Assembly (NCBI GenBank): GCA_903851035.1
Contig: CAINND010000097.1
Location: 37,380-101,379, forward strand
Length of the DNA stretch: 64,000 nucleotides
DNA from: an uncultured Acidobacteriota bacterium
GTDB taxonomy: Bacteria; Acidobacteriota; Terriglobia; Terriglobales; Acidobacteriaceae
Reading direction: 5' to 3'
Made by a program: the position numbers and the translations under genes. The notes under the pieces are model-generated. The model was given only the letters and a program-made list of their open reading frames with translations. It was not told the DNA's origin and did not search any database. Shown piece after piece: positions 49,918-58,178 of the stretch (its first letter is position 1; each line of letters opens with the position of its first letter).

Positions 49918-52407
49918 GTGATGATCAGCGAAAGCGACCTCCTCGAACATATTGCCGGGCAGCCGCAGCACGCCGCCGGATTCAAGCAGCTCGTCCGCGA
50001 GCTGAGCCTGCGCGGGCGCGAGCGCGAGGAACTGGAGCACATGCTTGCCGAGCTTGTGGTGCGCGGCAAGCTGGTGCTGGTGGCGCGGGACCGCTACGCG
50101 CTGGCCTCGGCGGCCGTCAATCGCAATCTCGTCGTCGGCACGCTCACCATGCATCGCGACGGCTTTGGTTTTGTGCGTCCTCTGGAACGCGAGGTGCGCG
50201 AGCGGCTGGAGGGCGACGTCTTCATCTCTCCTTTTGACGTGGGCGAGGCCATGCACGGCGACCAGGTTCTGGTCGAGTTATCTCCACATCAGCGGCAGTC
50301 GCGCCGAGAAGGCCGCATCGTGCGCGTCATGGAGCGCGCCCACGCTACCGTCGTCGGAACCTTCCATTACGGCCCGCGCGGCAACTTTGTACGTCCCATG
50401 GACGATCGCATCAAGATGGACATCCTCATCCCTGAAGGAGAAGAGCTGGAGGCGCGTCCGGCGGAGAGCCTGGCACGACGCCGTGAAGACCGCGTGCTTG
50501 GCACGGAGGCCAGCGAGCGCCAGTGGAGCGATCTGGAAGGCGTAGTGGTGGATTGCGAGATCACCAGCTGGCCCACGGCTTCGCGTAATCCCCGTGGACG
50601 CGTTGTGGAGATTCTGGGTTACGAGGATGATTTCGGCGTGGATGTGGAGATCATGATCCGCAAGCATCACCTGCCGCATCATTTTCCGCCCTCGGTGATT
50701 GACGAAGCGAAGGCAGCCTGCGGGGAGATACCGCGCGAAGAGCTTGTTGGCCGCCGCGACTTCCGCGCACTGCCCATTGTGACCATTGATGGCGAGACCG
50801 CCCGCGACTTTGACGATGCGGTGCATGTGCGCCGGCTAGCGGGCGGACATTACGAATTGCAAGTCCACATCGCCGACGTGGCGCACTATGTAAAGCCTGG
50901 CATGGACATGGATCACGAGGCGGAGATTCGCGGCACCAGCGTCTATTTTCCTGACCGTGCCGTGCCCATGCTGCCCATCGAACTCTCTACCGACATCTGC
51001 TCACTGCGCCCGCAGGTGGAGCGGCTTGCTATGTCCTGCGTCATGGAGATGGATGGCCAGGGCGAAATCATCGGCTATGAGCTGATGCCAGGCGTCATCC
51101 GCAGCGCCGAGCGCATGACATACACGGCGGTGCAAAAGGTTCTGGATGGCGACACCGAGGCGCGCGCGCGCTACGCACCGCTCATCGAGAGCTTTGAATT
51201 GATGCGCGAACTGGCTGAGGTGCTTAACGCCAAGCGCCAGCGCCGCGGCTCTATTGACTTCGACCTGCCGGAGCCGCTGATCGAGTTCGACGCCGAGGGT
51301 CTGATGAAGGGCGTCACGCGCTCCGAGCGTCTTTTCAGCAACCGCATTATCGAGGAGTTCATGCTGGCCGCCAATGAAACCGTGGCAACGCATCTGGAAG
51401 GGAAGGGCGTGCCCTCGCTCTACCGCGTGCATGAGCCGCCTGATCCCAAGCGCGTCTACGAGTTTGAGAACCTTGCTGCGGCCTTTGGCTACTCGCTCGG
51501 CGTGGGAGCCATGCCTGTGGCGCGCTTTCGCCTCAAGCCGGAGCATCGGGTTGAGCGTCGCGGCACGGCCCGACGGCAGAAGCCCAAAGAAATTGAACTG
51601 CCACATGAAGCTGCAATCACGCCGATGATGTATCAACATCTGGCCGCCAAACTGACGGGCAAGCCCGAGGAGCGCATCGTCAGCTACCTGATGCTGCGTT
51701 CGCTGCGGCAGGCGCGCTATAGCGAGATTAACGATGGACACTTTGCGCTGGCCGCCACCTGTTATACGCATTTCACCTCGCCCATCCGCCGCTACCCGGA
51801 CCTGCTCATCCACCGCATCCTGAAGCATGTGCTGGCCCATAGCCCGGAGCGCATGGATTCTGCTGTGCCGATTGGCTCCGGCGGCCACGTGGAGCAGCAT
51901 GCCGAGCGGTTGTGGCCCTCGCGTGGAGCCGCGCCAACGATGCCGGAAGCGCGCCACAGGCCGAAGGCCGTTGGTCCTTCCACAGAGGACGAGCTGCGCC
52001 ATCAGGCCGAGGACGCCAGCTTTGCCGAGCGCCGAGCCGATGCCGCTGAACGTGAACTGATCGAGTGGAAAAAGCTGAAGTTCATGGCAGACCGCGTGGG
52101 CGAGGACTTTGACGGGCTCATCATCAGCATTACCAAGTACGGCATATTTGTGGAGCTGATGGACCTCTTCGTTGAGGGGCTGGTGCCACTCAGCGCCATG
52201 CACGACGATCATTACGTCTTCCACGAAAATACACGGCAGATTATCGGTCGCAGCTCGCGGAAAACGTACTCACTTGGCGATCGCGTGCGCGTGCTGCTGG
52301 ACCGCGTGGATAGCGTGGAGCGCAAGCTGCAATTTGCCTTTATGGAGGCGCGGCCGTCACCCCGGGGACGCCAGGGTAAGCGACAGGGCAAGCGTCGCCA
52401 CTACTGA
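49918..52407 (+). CDS. rnr: Ribonuclease R
   Basis: RNB motif ARDFDDAVHV...; YTHFTSPIRRYPDLLIHR; C-terminal S1 domain. Confidence 0.93.
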   Translation: MMISESDLLEHIAGQPQHAAGFKQLVRELSLRGREREELEHMLAELVVRGKLVLVARDRYALASAAVNRNLVVGTLTMHRDGFGFVRPLEREVRERLEGDVFISPFDVGEAMHGDQVLVELSPHQRQSRREGRIVRVMERAHATVVGTFHYGPRGNFVRPMDDRIKMDILIPEGEELEARPAESLARRREDRVLGTEASERQWSDLEGVVVDCEITSWPTASRNPRGRVVEILGYEDDFGVDVEIMIRKHHLPHHFPPSVIDEAKAACGEIPREELVGRRDFRALPIVTIDGETARDFDDAVHVRRLAGGHYELQVHIADVAHYVKPGMDMDHEAEIRGTSVYFPDRAVPMLPIELSTDICSLRPQVERLAMSCVMEMDGQGEIIGYELMPGVIRSAERMTYTAVQKVLDGDTEARARYAPLIESFELMRELAEVLNAKRQRRGSIDFDLPEPLIEFDAEGLMKGVTRSERLFSNRIIEEFMLAANETVATHLEGKGVPSLYRVHEPPDPKRVYEFENLAAAFGYSLGVGAMPVARFRLKPEHRVERRGTARRQKPKEIELPHEAAITPMMYQHLAAKLTGKPEERIVSYLMLRSLRQARYSEINDGHFALAATCYTHFTSPIRRYPDLLIHRILKHVLAHSPERMDSAVPIGSGGHVEQHAERLWPSRGAAPTMPEARHRPKAVGPSTEDELRHQAEDASFAERRADAAERELIEWKKLKFMADRVGEDFDGLIISITKYGIFVELMDLFVEGLVPLSAMHDDHYVFHENTRQIIGRSSRKTYSLGDRVRVLLDRVDSVERKLQFAFMEARPSPRGRQGKRQGKRRHY

Positions 52408-52482
52408 CGGTCACGGCACTTGGGCGCCGGGCCGTCTTCCAGTACAATTTCTTAAGCATAAGTTTTGCGAGGATCAGGAAAC

Positions 52483-52749
52483 ATGGCTCACATGGTGAAG
52501 TGCGTAAAGCTGGGACGCGAGGCCGAAGGTCTTGACGAGGCTCCCTTTGACAGCCCGCTGGGGCAGCGAATTTACGAGAACGTAAGCAAGCAGGCCTGGG
52601 CAGACTGGCAGAACCATATGAAAATGCTGCTCAACGAGTATCGCCTGCAGCCGTGGAAAAAGGAGCACCAGGACTTCATCGTGCAGCAGATGGAGCAGTA
52701 CTTCTTTGGCCAGGGCGGGCAGGCTCCCGAGGGCTACAAGCCTCAATAG
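52483..52749 (+). CDS. yggX: Fe(II)-trafficking protein YggX family
   Basis: MVKCVKLGREAEGLDEAPFDSPLGQRIYENVSKQAWADWQNHMKMLLNEYRL. Confidence 0.93.
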   Translation: MAHMVKCVKLGREAEGLDEAPFDSPLGQRIYENVSKQAWADWQNHMKMLLNEYRLQPWKKEHQDFIVQQMEQYFFGQGGQAPEGYKPQ

Positions 52750-52891
52750 ATATCGGGATTAAGGCACCGGAGCTGCATTCAGAAGGGCTCCGGCGCGCGG
52801 CTGCGATGGCCCCTGGCGAGCAGTTGTACGCCACCGGCCACAGAGTGCTAAAATTGTTTTACCCCTTCAGTGCGCCTGCACTGTAAACCGT

Positions 52892-52968
52892 CGGGATGTG
52901 GCTCAGCCTGGTAGAGCACTCGCTTGGGGTGCGAGGGGTCGGCAGTTCAAATCTGCCCATCCCGACCA
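52892..52968 (+). tRNA. tRNA-Pro (anticodon GGG), CCA encoded; integration target
   Basis: CGGGATG...CTCGCTTGGGGTGCGAG...GGCAGTTCAAATCTGCC...CATCCCGACCA. Confidence 0.93.
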
Positions 52969-52978
52969 TTCTTTTCTT
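52922..52978 (+). repeat. attL-type direct repeat
   Basis: GCTTGGGGTGCGAGGGGTCGGCAGTTCAAATCTGCCCATCCCGACCATTCTTTTCTT. Confidence 0.92.
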
Positions 52979-53126
52979 GCACTTGCAAAACCCCATCACA
53001 AACCATCGCAAACGAGGGCAACGCTCCCTCTGGGGGAAATCCAAAGGAGCGTGTAAACGTGGCGACGGCTGCTGCTGGCACAAAAGGTCGGAGAGAAGCT
53101 TGGGGGGATGAAGTAGAATACCTGAA

Positions 53127-54353
53127 ATGATGAAATCTTCCTTACATAAGAACGGGACCAAACCGGGGGGCACAACCAAAAAGAGCAGGCCAGTCGTGAT
53201 AGACCTCTTCGCCGGAGCCGGAGGGCTTGCGCTGGGCTTTGAGCAGGCGGGGTTCTCGACGGCGGTGGCGCTTGATAGCGACGCGACCTGTGCTGACTGC
53301 CTCCGCGTGAACTTCCCGGAGACCGCAGTGATACACCGGGACATTAGATCCATTAGCGGGAAAGACATCCTGAACGAGGCGGGATTGGGAGGCCGGGAGG
53401 TAGATGTCGTTGCCGGAGGACCTCCCTGCCAAGGCTTCAGCCTGATTGGACTCAGGGACCCGAAGGACGCGCGAAGCGGCCTTGTGTTTGAGTTCCACCG
53501 ATTAGTCACCGAGATACAGCCCAAGTTCTTCGTCATGGAGAACGTGCCGGGGATTCTTAACGCGCATAAGGGAAAGTTCTTTCATAGTTTGATCAAATTG
53601 CTGGAGAGAGATGGATACAGGGTTGTCAGCCCGGTAAGGGTTCTGAACGCGGCGCAATTTGGAGTTCCACAGAATAGGCAAAGAGTTTTCATTCTCGGAG
53701 TGAGAAATGACCTTGCCTTCAACCCAAAGTACCCAATTCAGTCGCACATATCTCCTCGGGAAAATCAGGGGAACGCCTCAGACTCTGGACTGTTTGATCA
53801 CTCGCTGCCGATTACACCCACGGTTCGGGACGCAATCGCCGACCTTCCCAGGGTCGACGACTATGAGGAGCTAATAGTATCCGACGAGATTCCCTACGAC
53901 ATTGAGCCACTTTCAGACTACGCGCGGATGATGCGGGGGTTGCTGAAAGACCCGGGGAGCGCGCTGCGCCCTCCCAAGTCATGGAACTCCTCAATCTGTA
54001 CAGGATGTCGCAGGACCGTGCATGGGCCAGTGCTAGCTAAGCGCTGCGCGGAGACACCCCCCGGAGAAACGCTACCGATAAGCCGCCTGTATAAGCTTCA
54101 ATGGGATAACATCGCCAACACGCTACGCGCGGGAACACCAACCGAGCGGGGTTCCTATTCTTCGCCTAGGCCAATTCACCCCGAACAACCTAGGGTCGTA
54201 ACCGTCCGGGAGGGTGCCCGCCTTCAGAGTTTTCCTGACTGGCACCGGTTTCACATCACAAAGTGGCATGGCTTCCGGCAGGTCGGAAACGCGGTTCCGC
54301 CGTTATTGGCTCGGGCCGTTGCGAAGGAAATTCTACGCGCCCTTAAATCGTAG
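53127..54353 (+). CDS. DNA (cytosine-5) methyltransferase
   Basis: VIDLFAGAGGLALGFEQAGF, GGPPCQGFSLIG, ENVPGIL, FRQVGNAVPPLLARAVAKEI. Confidence 0.93.
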   Translation: MMKSSLHKNGTKPGGTTKKSRPVVIDLFAGAGGLALGFEQAGFSTAVALDSDATCADCLRVNFPETAVIHRDIRSISGKDILNEAGLGGREVDVVAGGPPCQGFSLIGLRDPKDARSGLVFEFHRLVTEIQPKFFVMENVPGILNAHKGKFFHSLIKLLERDGYRVVSPVRVLNAAQFGVPQNRQRVFILGVRNDLAFNPKYPIQSHISPRENQGNASDSGLFDHSLPITPTVRDAIADLPRVDDYEELIVSDEIPYDIEPLSDYARMMRGLLKDPGSALRPPKSWNSSICTGCRRTVHGPVLAKRCAETPPGETLPISRLYKLQWDNIANTLRAGTPTERGSYSSPRPIHPEQPRVVTVREGARLQSFPDWHRFHITKWHGFRQVGNAVPPLLARAVAKEILRALKS

Positions 54354-55227
54354 CTGGAAGTTCTCGCACTTTCCCTCGTTTTCTCTTGTCGGAAACCGTC
54401 TTCTGAAGGCTCTTTTCGGTCACCAATTTATCGCGGTCAGGATTGGGAGCAAGTATGCTGGGCAACGTCATGGAGTCAATGGATATCTTCTCTTGAAGCT
54501 TTAGAAGGTACTTTCCGTTCACACATTCAAGTTTGTACGAATGGATATAGACGAAATCTCCGGCATCTGCTGGACGAAAATGGCTCAGGTCGAATTGACT
54601 TCTCAGTTGTCCCAGCAGGTGGTCTTGAATTACTAAAAGGTACTTCTTTTTCAACCTTGAGAGCTGCCTACCCTTATGCAACATTTGAACAAGGATCTTC
54701 TTGGATGCGTCCTTCGTGTTCATCCCATATGAATATTGTTCTTTCAGTGCTCCAGCCAGATAGTCGTTTCGCGCAGTCCAGATCGAGCCGCTGCCACTCG
54801 TACCCATCGACTGCACCTCGATTCCAATAAAGTCATCCACTTTATCGTCTTTCAGAGTGACTAGCGCGAAATCAAGATTGCCAGCGCCGCCAAGCTTGAG
54901 TTCCTTAGCCAAGTAGACAGTAGTTCCGGTCAGGCCAAACGCAGCGGCGGCATCTTTGAAAATAATGTCATCCTGCTCGAACCTCTTAGGGCAGACTATC
55001 CAGGCAGCGTGCTCTCCTTTTCGGATCAATCCTGCTGTGCAGTTACCGATCAGTGGATTTGGTTTAGCTTTCCTTATCTTGTTGCAGTTTTCTTCACAGA
55101 ACGGACACTTGGCGTCTCGTACAGGTGCATTCGCCAACTCAGTTCGCAACCTGTCCCACGGCTCTCCAGTAGGACAAGCATCATGGGTCGGAAAACCAAA
55201 TAATTCAAGCGGTCGTTGAAAGCTCAT
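54343..55227 (-). CDS. Restriction endonuclease, NotI-like family
   Basis: Starts MSFQRPLELFGFPTHD; CPFCEENCNKIRK...GNCTAG Cys cluster; DFIGIEVQSMGTSGS possible catalytic core; tail-to-tail with C5-MTase. Confidence 0.7.
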   Translation of the reverse strand: MSFQRPLELFGFPTHDACPTGEPWDRLRTELANAPVRDAKCPFCEENCNKIRKAKPNPLIGNCTAGLIRKGEHAAWIVCPKRFEQDDIIFKDAAAAFGLTGTTVYLAKELKLGGAGNLDFALVTLKDDKVDDFIGIEVQSMGTSGSGSIWTARNDYLAGALKEQYSYGMNTKDASKKILVQMLHKGRQLSRLKKKYLLVIQDHLLGQLRSQFDLSHFRPADAGDFVYIHSYKLECVNGKYLLKLQEKISIDSMTLPSILAPNPDRDKLVTEKSLQKTVSDKRKRGKVRELPATI

Positions 55228-55574
55228 GCTACTCCTCTAGGCTGCATCGGCCTTGCACTATAAAAAGAGTAGCTTGATAGCAGTCAATAATCAACGACCG
55301 TAGCCAGTAGCACAAGTGTTTGAGGCGCGCCTCCGATCTCAGTGACGTGCTCAAATACCAATTAGATTAGTGACTTTCCGGGAGCGGGCTAATGCTCTAT
55401 CTTTAATGATTGCATGCAGTTACATGCCACACTGTTTGTTGCCTGTGCAGTGGGCAGTAATTGGCGTAATTGATAGACAACGAAAGTCAACACTGCCTAG
55501 CCACGCTACCAGGCAATACAAAGTCCCCTTTCCAAACGCTGTAATTCCATGCAGTAAATGCCTAAGACATGTTG

Positions 55575-55770
55575 CCCCAATCAAGCAGAGAGAGCCAGCT
55601 GCGTTCCTGCTGCCCGTTAATGAGGCTTCAGAGCGTCTAGGTATTAAACCGTCAACAATTTGATCATGATTCTCAAACGCAAGAGATTTGAAGTCGTGAG
55701 GGTGGCCGTTGTGTACGCATCACTGAACATTCAGTTCAGCAACTGATTGACGACAATACCATGCCGCCAT
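55575..55770 (+). pseudogene. Degenerate duplicate of the excisionase/HTH gene at 56047..56253
   Basis: Matches gapped nucleotide sequence: gaggcttcagagcgtctaggtattaaacc...gattctcaaacgcaagag...gaagtcgtgagg...cagcaactgattgacgacaatacca, with in-frame stop. Confidence 0.75.
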
Positions 55771-56046
55771 TACGTTTTAGCCCAGCCGCATCGGAGCATC
55801 CTGATGTGTGATATCTCGCTTACGAAGATATTTGTCAGTTTTACAAGTGTGTTATAGCGGACTAATGTCCACGTCACCCCCGCGTTTCGGTGTAACAAAT
55901 AGTTAGTTAATCCAACACTTCGTAGTATGTCGCAGTAACTAATCTACAGTCATAGCATGTGTTAACGACCTGGTCTGCTAAGGGCAAGAATATTTCTCTT
56001 TGCAAGTGTTGTAAAACCTGTAATAACTAAAAATAGAGGAGTACAA

Positions 56047-56253
56047 ATGAAACAAAAGGAGCCTGTGGGACGCCTGCTTACCGTAAAGGAAGCTGCGGAG
56101 CGTCTAGTTGTTAAACCAGCGACCATTCGTTCATGGATTCTCAAGAGAACGAAACTAGAAGTCGTAAGAATTGGCCGCTGTGTGCGTATTACGGAGAGAT
56201 CAGTCCAACAGTTAATCGACGACAATACCACTCCGCCGGAAGTGGAGCGCTGA
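56047..56253 (+). CDS. Excisionase-family HTH protein (helix-turn-helix 17)
   Basis: LLTVKEAAERLVVKPATIRSWILKRTKLEVVRIGRCVRITERSVQQLIDDN. Confidence 0.85.
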   Translation: MKQKEPVGRLLTVKEAAERLVVKPATIRSWILKRTKLEVVRIGRCVRITERSVQQLIDDNTTPPEVER

Positions 56254-56266
56254 CGAGGAGGCCGCT

Positions 56267-56518
56267 GTGAATGACAGAGAATCAAGATACCAAGAGTTGG
56301 AGGCAATTATTGAGCTCCAATGCCCTGGTTCGACCGAAAACCTGAAAACGAGAAATCGCTTGGTTTTCATCTGTGAAGCAGCAGCAGTCTCAGACCTAAG
56401 TGATGAGGAATTACATTTTATTGGGGCACTAGTGAAAGTAGCTGGGAAATACGGTTGCACACTTGTGATCGGCCCACAGGACAGGGCCACGGCATATCGC
56501 TTAAAAGTCGACCCGTAG
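56267..56518 (+). CDS. Hypothetical island protein
   Basis: 83-aa ORF immediately downstream of the excisionase gene. Confidence 0.5.
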   Translation: MNDRESRYQELEAIIELQCPGSTENLKTRNRLVFICEAAAVSDLSDEELHFIGALVKVAGKYGCTLVIGPQDRATAYRLKVDP

Positions 56519-56543
56519 GAATTCGGGATTTGCCAACAGCCAC

Positions 56544-57659
56544 TTACTCTTTACGGGTACGCTTCTTTGCTGAAGGCTTGGAGCCATTCAAGATATCGAC
56601 AGCTTTTTTGTACGACTTCTGCCCGATGTGGCCGTATCGCTTTACCATTGCTGCCATGGTCGAAGCACTCCAGCCAAGGATACTTGCTACAACTGGATAA
56701 GGGACTCCTCCTTCCAGCATTTTTGTGGCCGACGTATGCCTCTGATCGTGGAAACGACAAGTTACACCAGCACGTTTACGTGCTGTAGACCAAGCGCGCT
56801 TCCAGCCTCCGATATGCTTTAAGGGATTGCTAATGCAAACGAGCGTCTTATTTGTTCCTTTGCCCTTAATGTAGATGCGTTGTGTAGGAAACACAAAATG
56901 GTCTGGTTGCCGGTCCGGGAACTTGGCTGCCCACTCCTTAAGGCGATTTAGTGCGCGTTCATTGAGAGGAATGATCCGATTGCGTCCGTACTTGGTTTTC
57001 GATTTACCAACCCTTAGCGTGGCCCCCTTCAGATCTACCATGCTCCATGTCAGTTCCTTGATTTCGTCAGAGCGCATACCAGTTGATAGGGCAACTGTCA
57101 CTGCTACAACGAGAGACTTCGAAGTGCTTATCTCGCATTCAGATATCAACCGATCCTCCTGGTCAGGATTCAACGCCATTCCGACCGTTTCCGGTTCTGC
57201 TAGAGGACGGATCTTGCCCTGGAGTGCGTTCCAGCACCCTGCCTGCTTCAGGATTCCGCGGAACGCACCAAACTCGATGTTGACAGTGCGGGGACCGGCC
57301 CCTTCCTGTAGCCGAGCCTGTTGGTATTTCTTGAAATCATGATCTGTGATCTCGTCGAGCAGTTTGCGGCCAAATGCCGGGATGAGGTGCTTGGCCGCAT
57401 AGATCGCTATGGATGCGGTTGTTGGGGTGACGTCCAGCTTTCTGGATTCGAGGTATTCCTGACATGCCACAGAGAATGTCTTACTCGCCTGAATCCGCTT
57501 GATATCGTACGAACCCTCTTCGCACTGACGTTTAACCGCCGTCTGGATTTCCTGAGCGAGTTTCTTCGATCTCGTCTTGGTGCTTGCTCGATAGCGGCGT
57601 TTTCTGAAGATAAAGTCGTACCACCAAACGCGAGAGTTGGGATATTTGAAAAGCGACAC
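56544..57659 (-). CDS. Tyrosine recombinase/integrase
   Basis: TGMRSDEIKELTW, FHDQRHTSATKMLEGG (HxxR-type), Y in VKRYGHI context. Confidence 0.93.
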   Translation of the reverse strand: MSLFKYPNSRVWWYDFIFRKRRYRASTKTRSKKLAQEIQTAVKRQCEEGSYDIKRIQASKTFSVACQEYLESRKLDVTPTTASIAIYAAKHLIPAFGRKLLDEITDHDFKKYQQARLQEGAGPRTVNIEFGAFRGILKQAGCWNALQGKIRPLAEPETVGMALNPDQEDRLISECEISTSKSLVVAVTVALSTGMRSDEIKELTWSMVDLKGATLRVGKSKTKYGRNRIIPLNERALNRLKEWAAKFPDRQPDHFVFPTQRIYIKGKGTNKTLVCISNPLKHIGGWKRAWSTARKRAGVTCRFHDQRHTSATKMLEGGVPYPVVASILGWSASTMAAMVKRYGHIGQKSYKKAVDILNGSKPSAKKRTRKE

Positions 57660-58010
57660 CGTGCGCCTCGATGTTTCCTGTTAAATTACTTGAATAACGG
57701 GTTGGATTGTGACATGAAATATACGTAACGTCAAAATAAGTTGTGGTACAAGTGAGAATAACGCATCGCATGGGTTGTACGTGGAGGCATATGGCATCAG
57801 GTGATAACAAAGGGATGGGTGCATGAAACGGCTAAATAATATAATTGTTATCTGGGGATTTCTCAAAGGACTGACGACCCATTTGCCCCGTTAACAGCAG
57901 TATGGGTAGGTAACACATGAATCGAGCCAATCGCTTGTAATCGTTGAAGATAACTAATGGTTACTACGTTATTGATGGGTAGGCCTTACAGCTTGGGCGC
58001 AAGGGGCCAT

Positions 58011-58067
58011 GCTTGGGGTGCGAGGGGTCGGCAGTTCAAATCTGCCCATCCCGACCATTCTTTTCTT
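58011..58067 (+). repeat. attR-type direct repeat (3' tRNA-Pro fragment)
   Basis: Identical 57 bp to 52922-52978; lacks the 5' half of the tRNA. Confidence 0.92.
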
Positions 58068-58178
58068 ATAGCCCTATTGAAGATCATGTCGAAGGGCTTT
58101 CTGTATTTGGGCGTAATACTTGCGCCGTCTATCGTGCAGTTCAAAAGTACATTTTTCTGATTAGTCATGCTGTGCGTA

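Larger units (their letters stand above)
52922..58067. mobile_element. tRNA-Pro-integrated genomic island carrying a restriction-modification system (~5.1 kb)
   Basis: 57-bp perfect direct repeats at 52922-52978 (tRNA 3' part) and 58011-58067, with a tyrosine integrase adjacent to the distal repeat. Confidence 0.9.

Noticed and set aside
51841-52070. Extra segment between RNB and S1 domains of RNase R
   Set aside because: Looks like an ordinary variable linker (GSGGHVEQHAERLWPSRGAAPTMPEARHRPKAVG...); not distinctive enough to report.
51001-52224. 407-aa minus-strand ORF over rnr
   Set aside because: Shadow ORF opposite a clear RNase R.
58011-58067. Second tRNA-Pro gene
   Set aside because: Only the 3' half is present (no D-arm or 5' acceptor strand); it is the distal att repeat.
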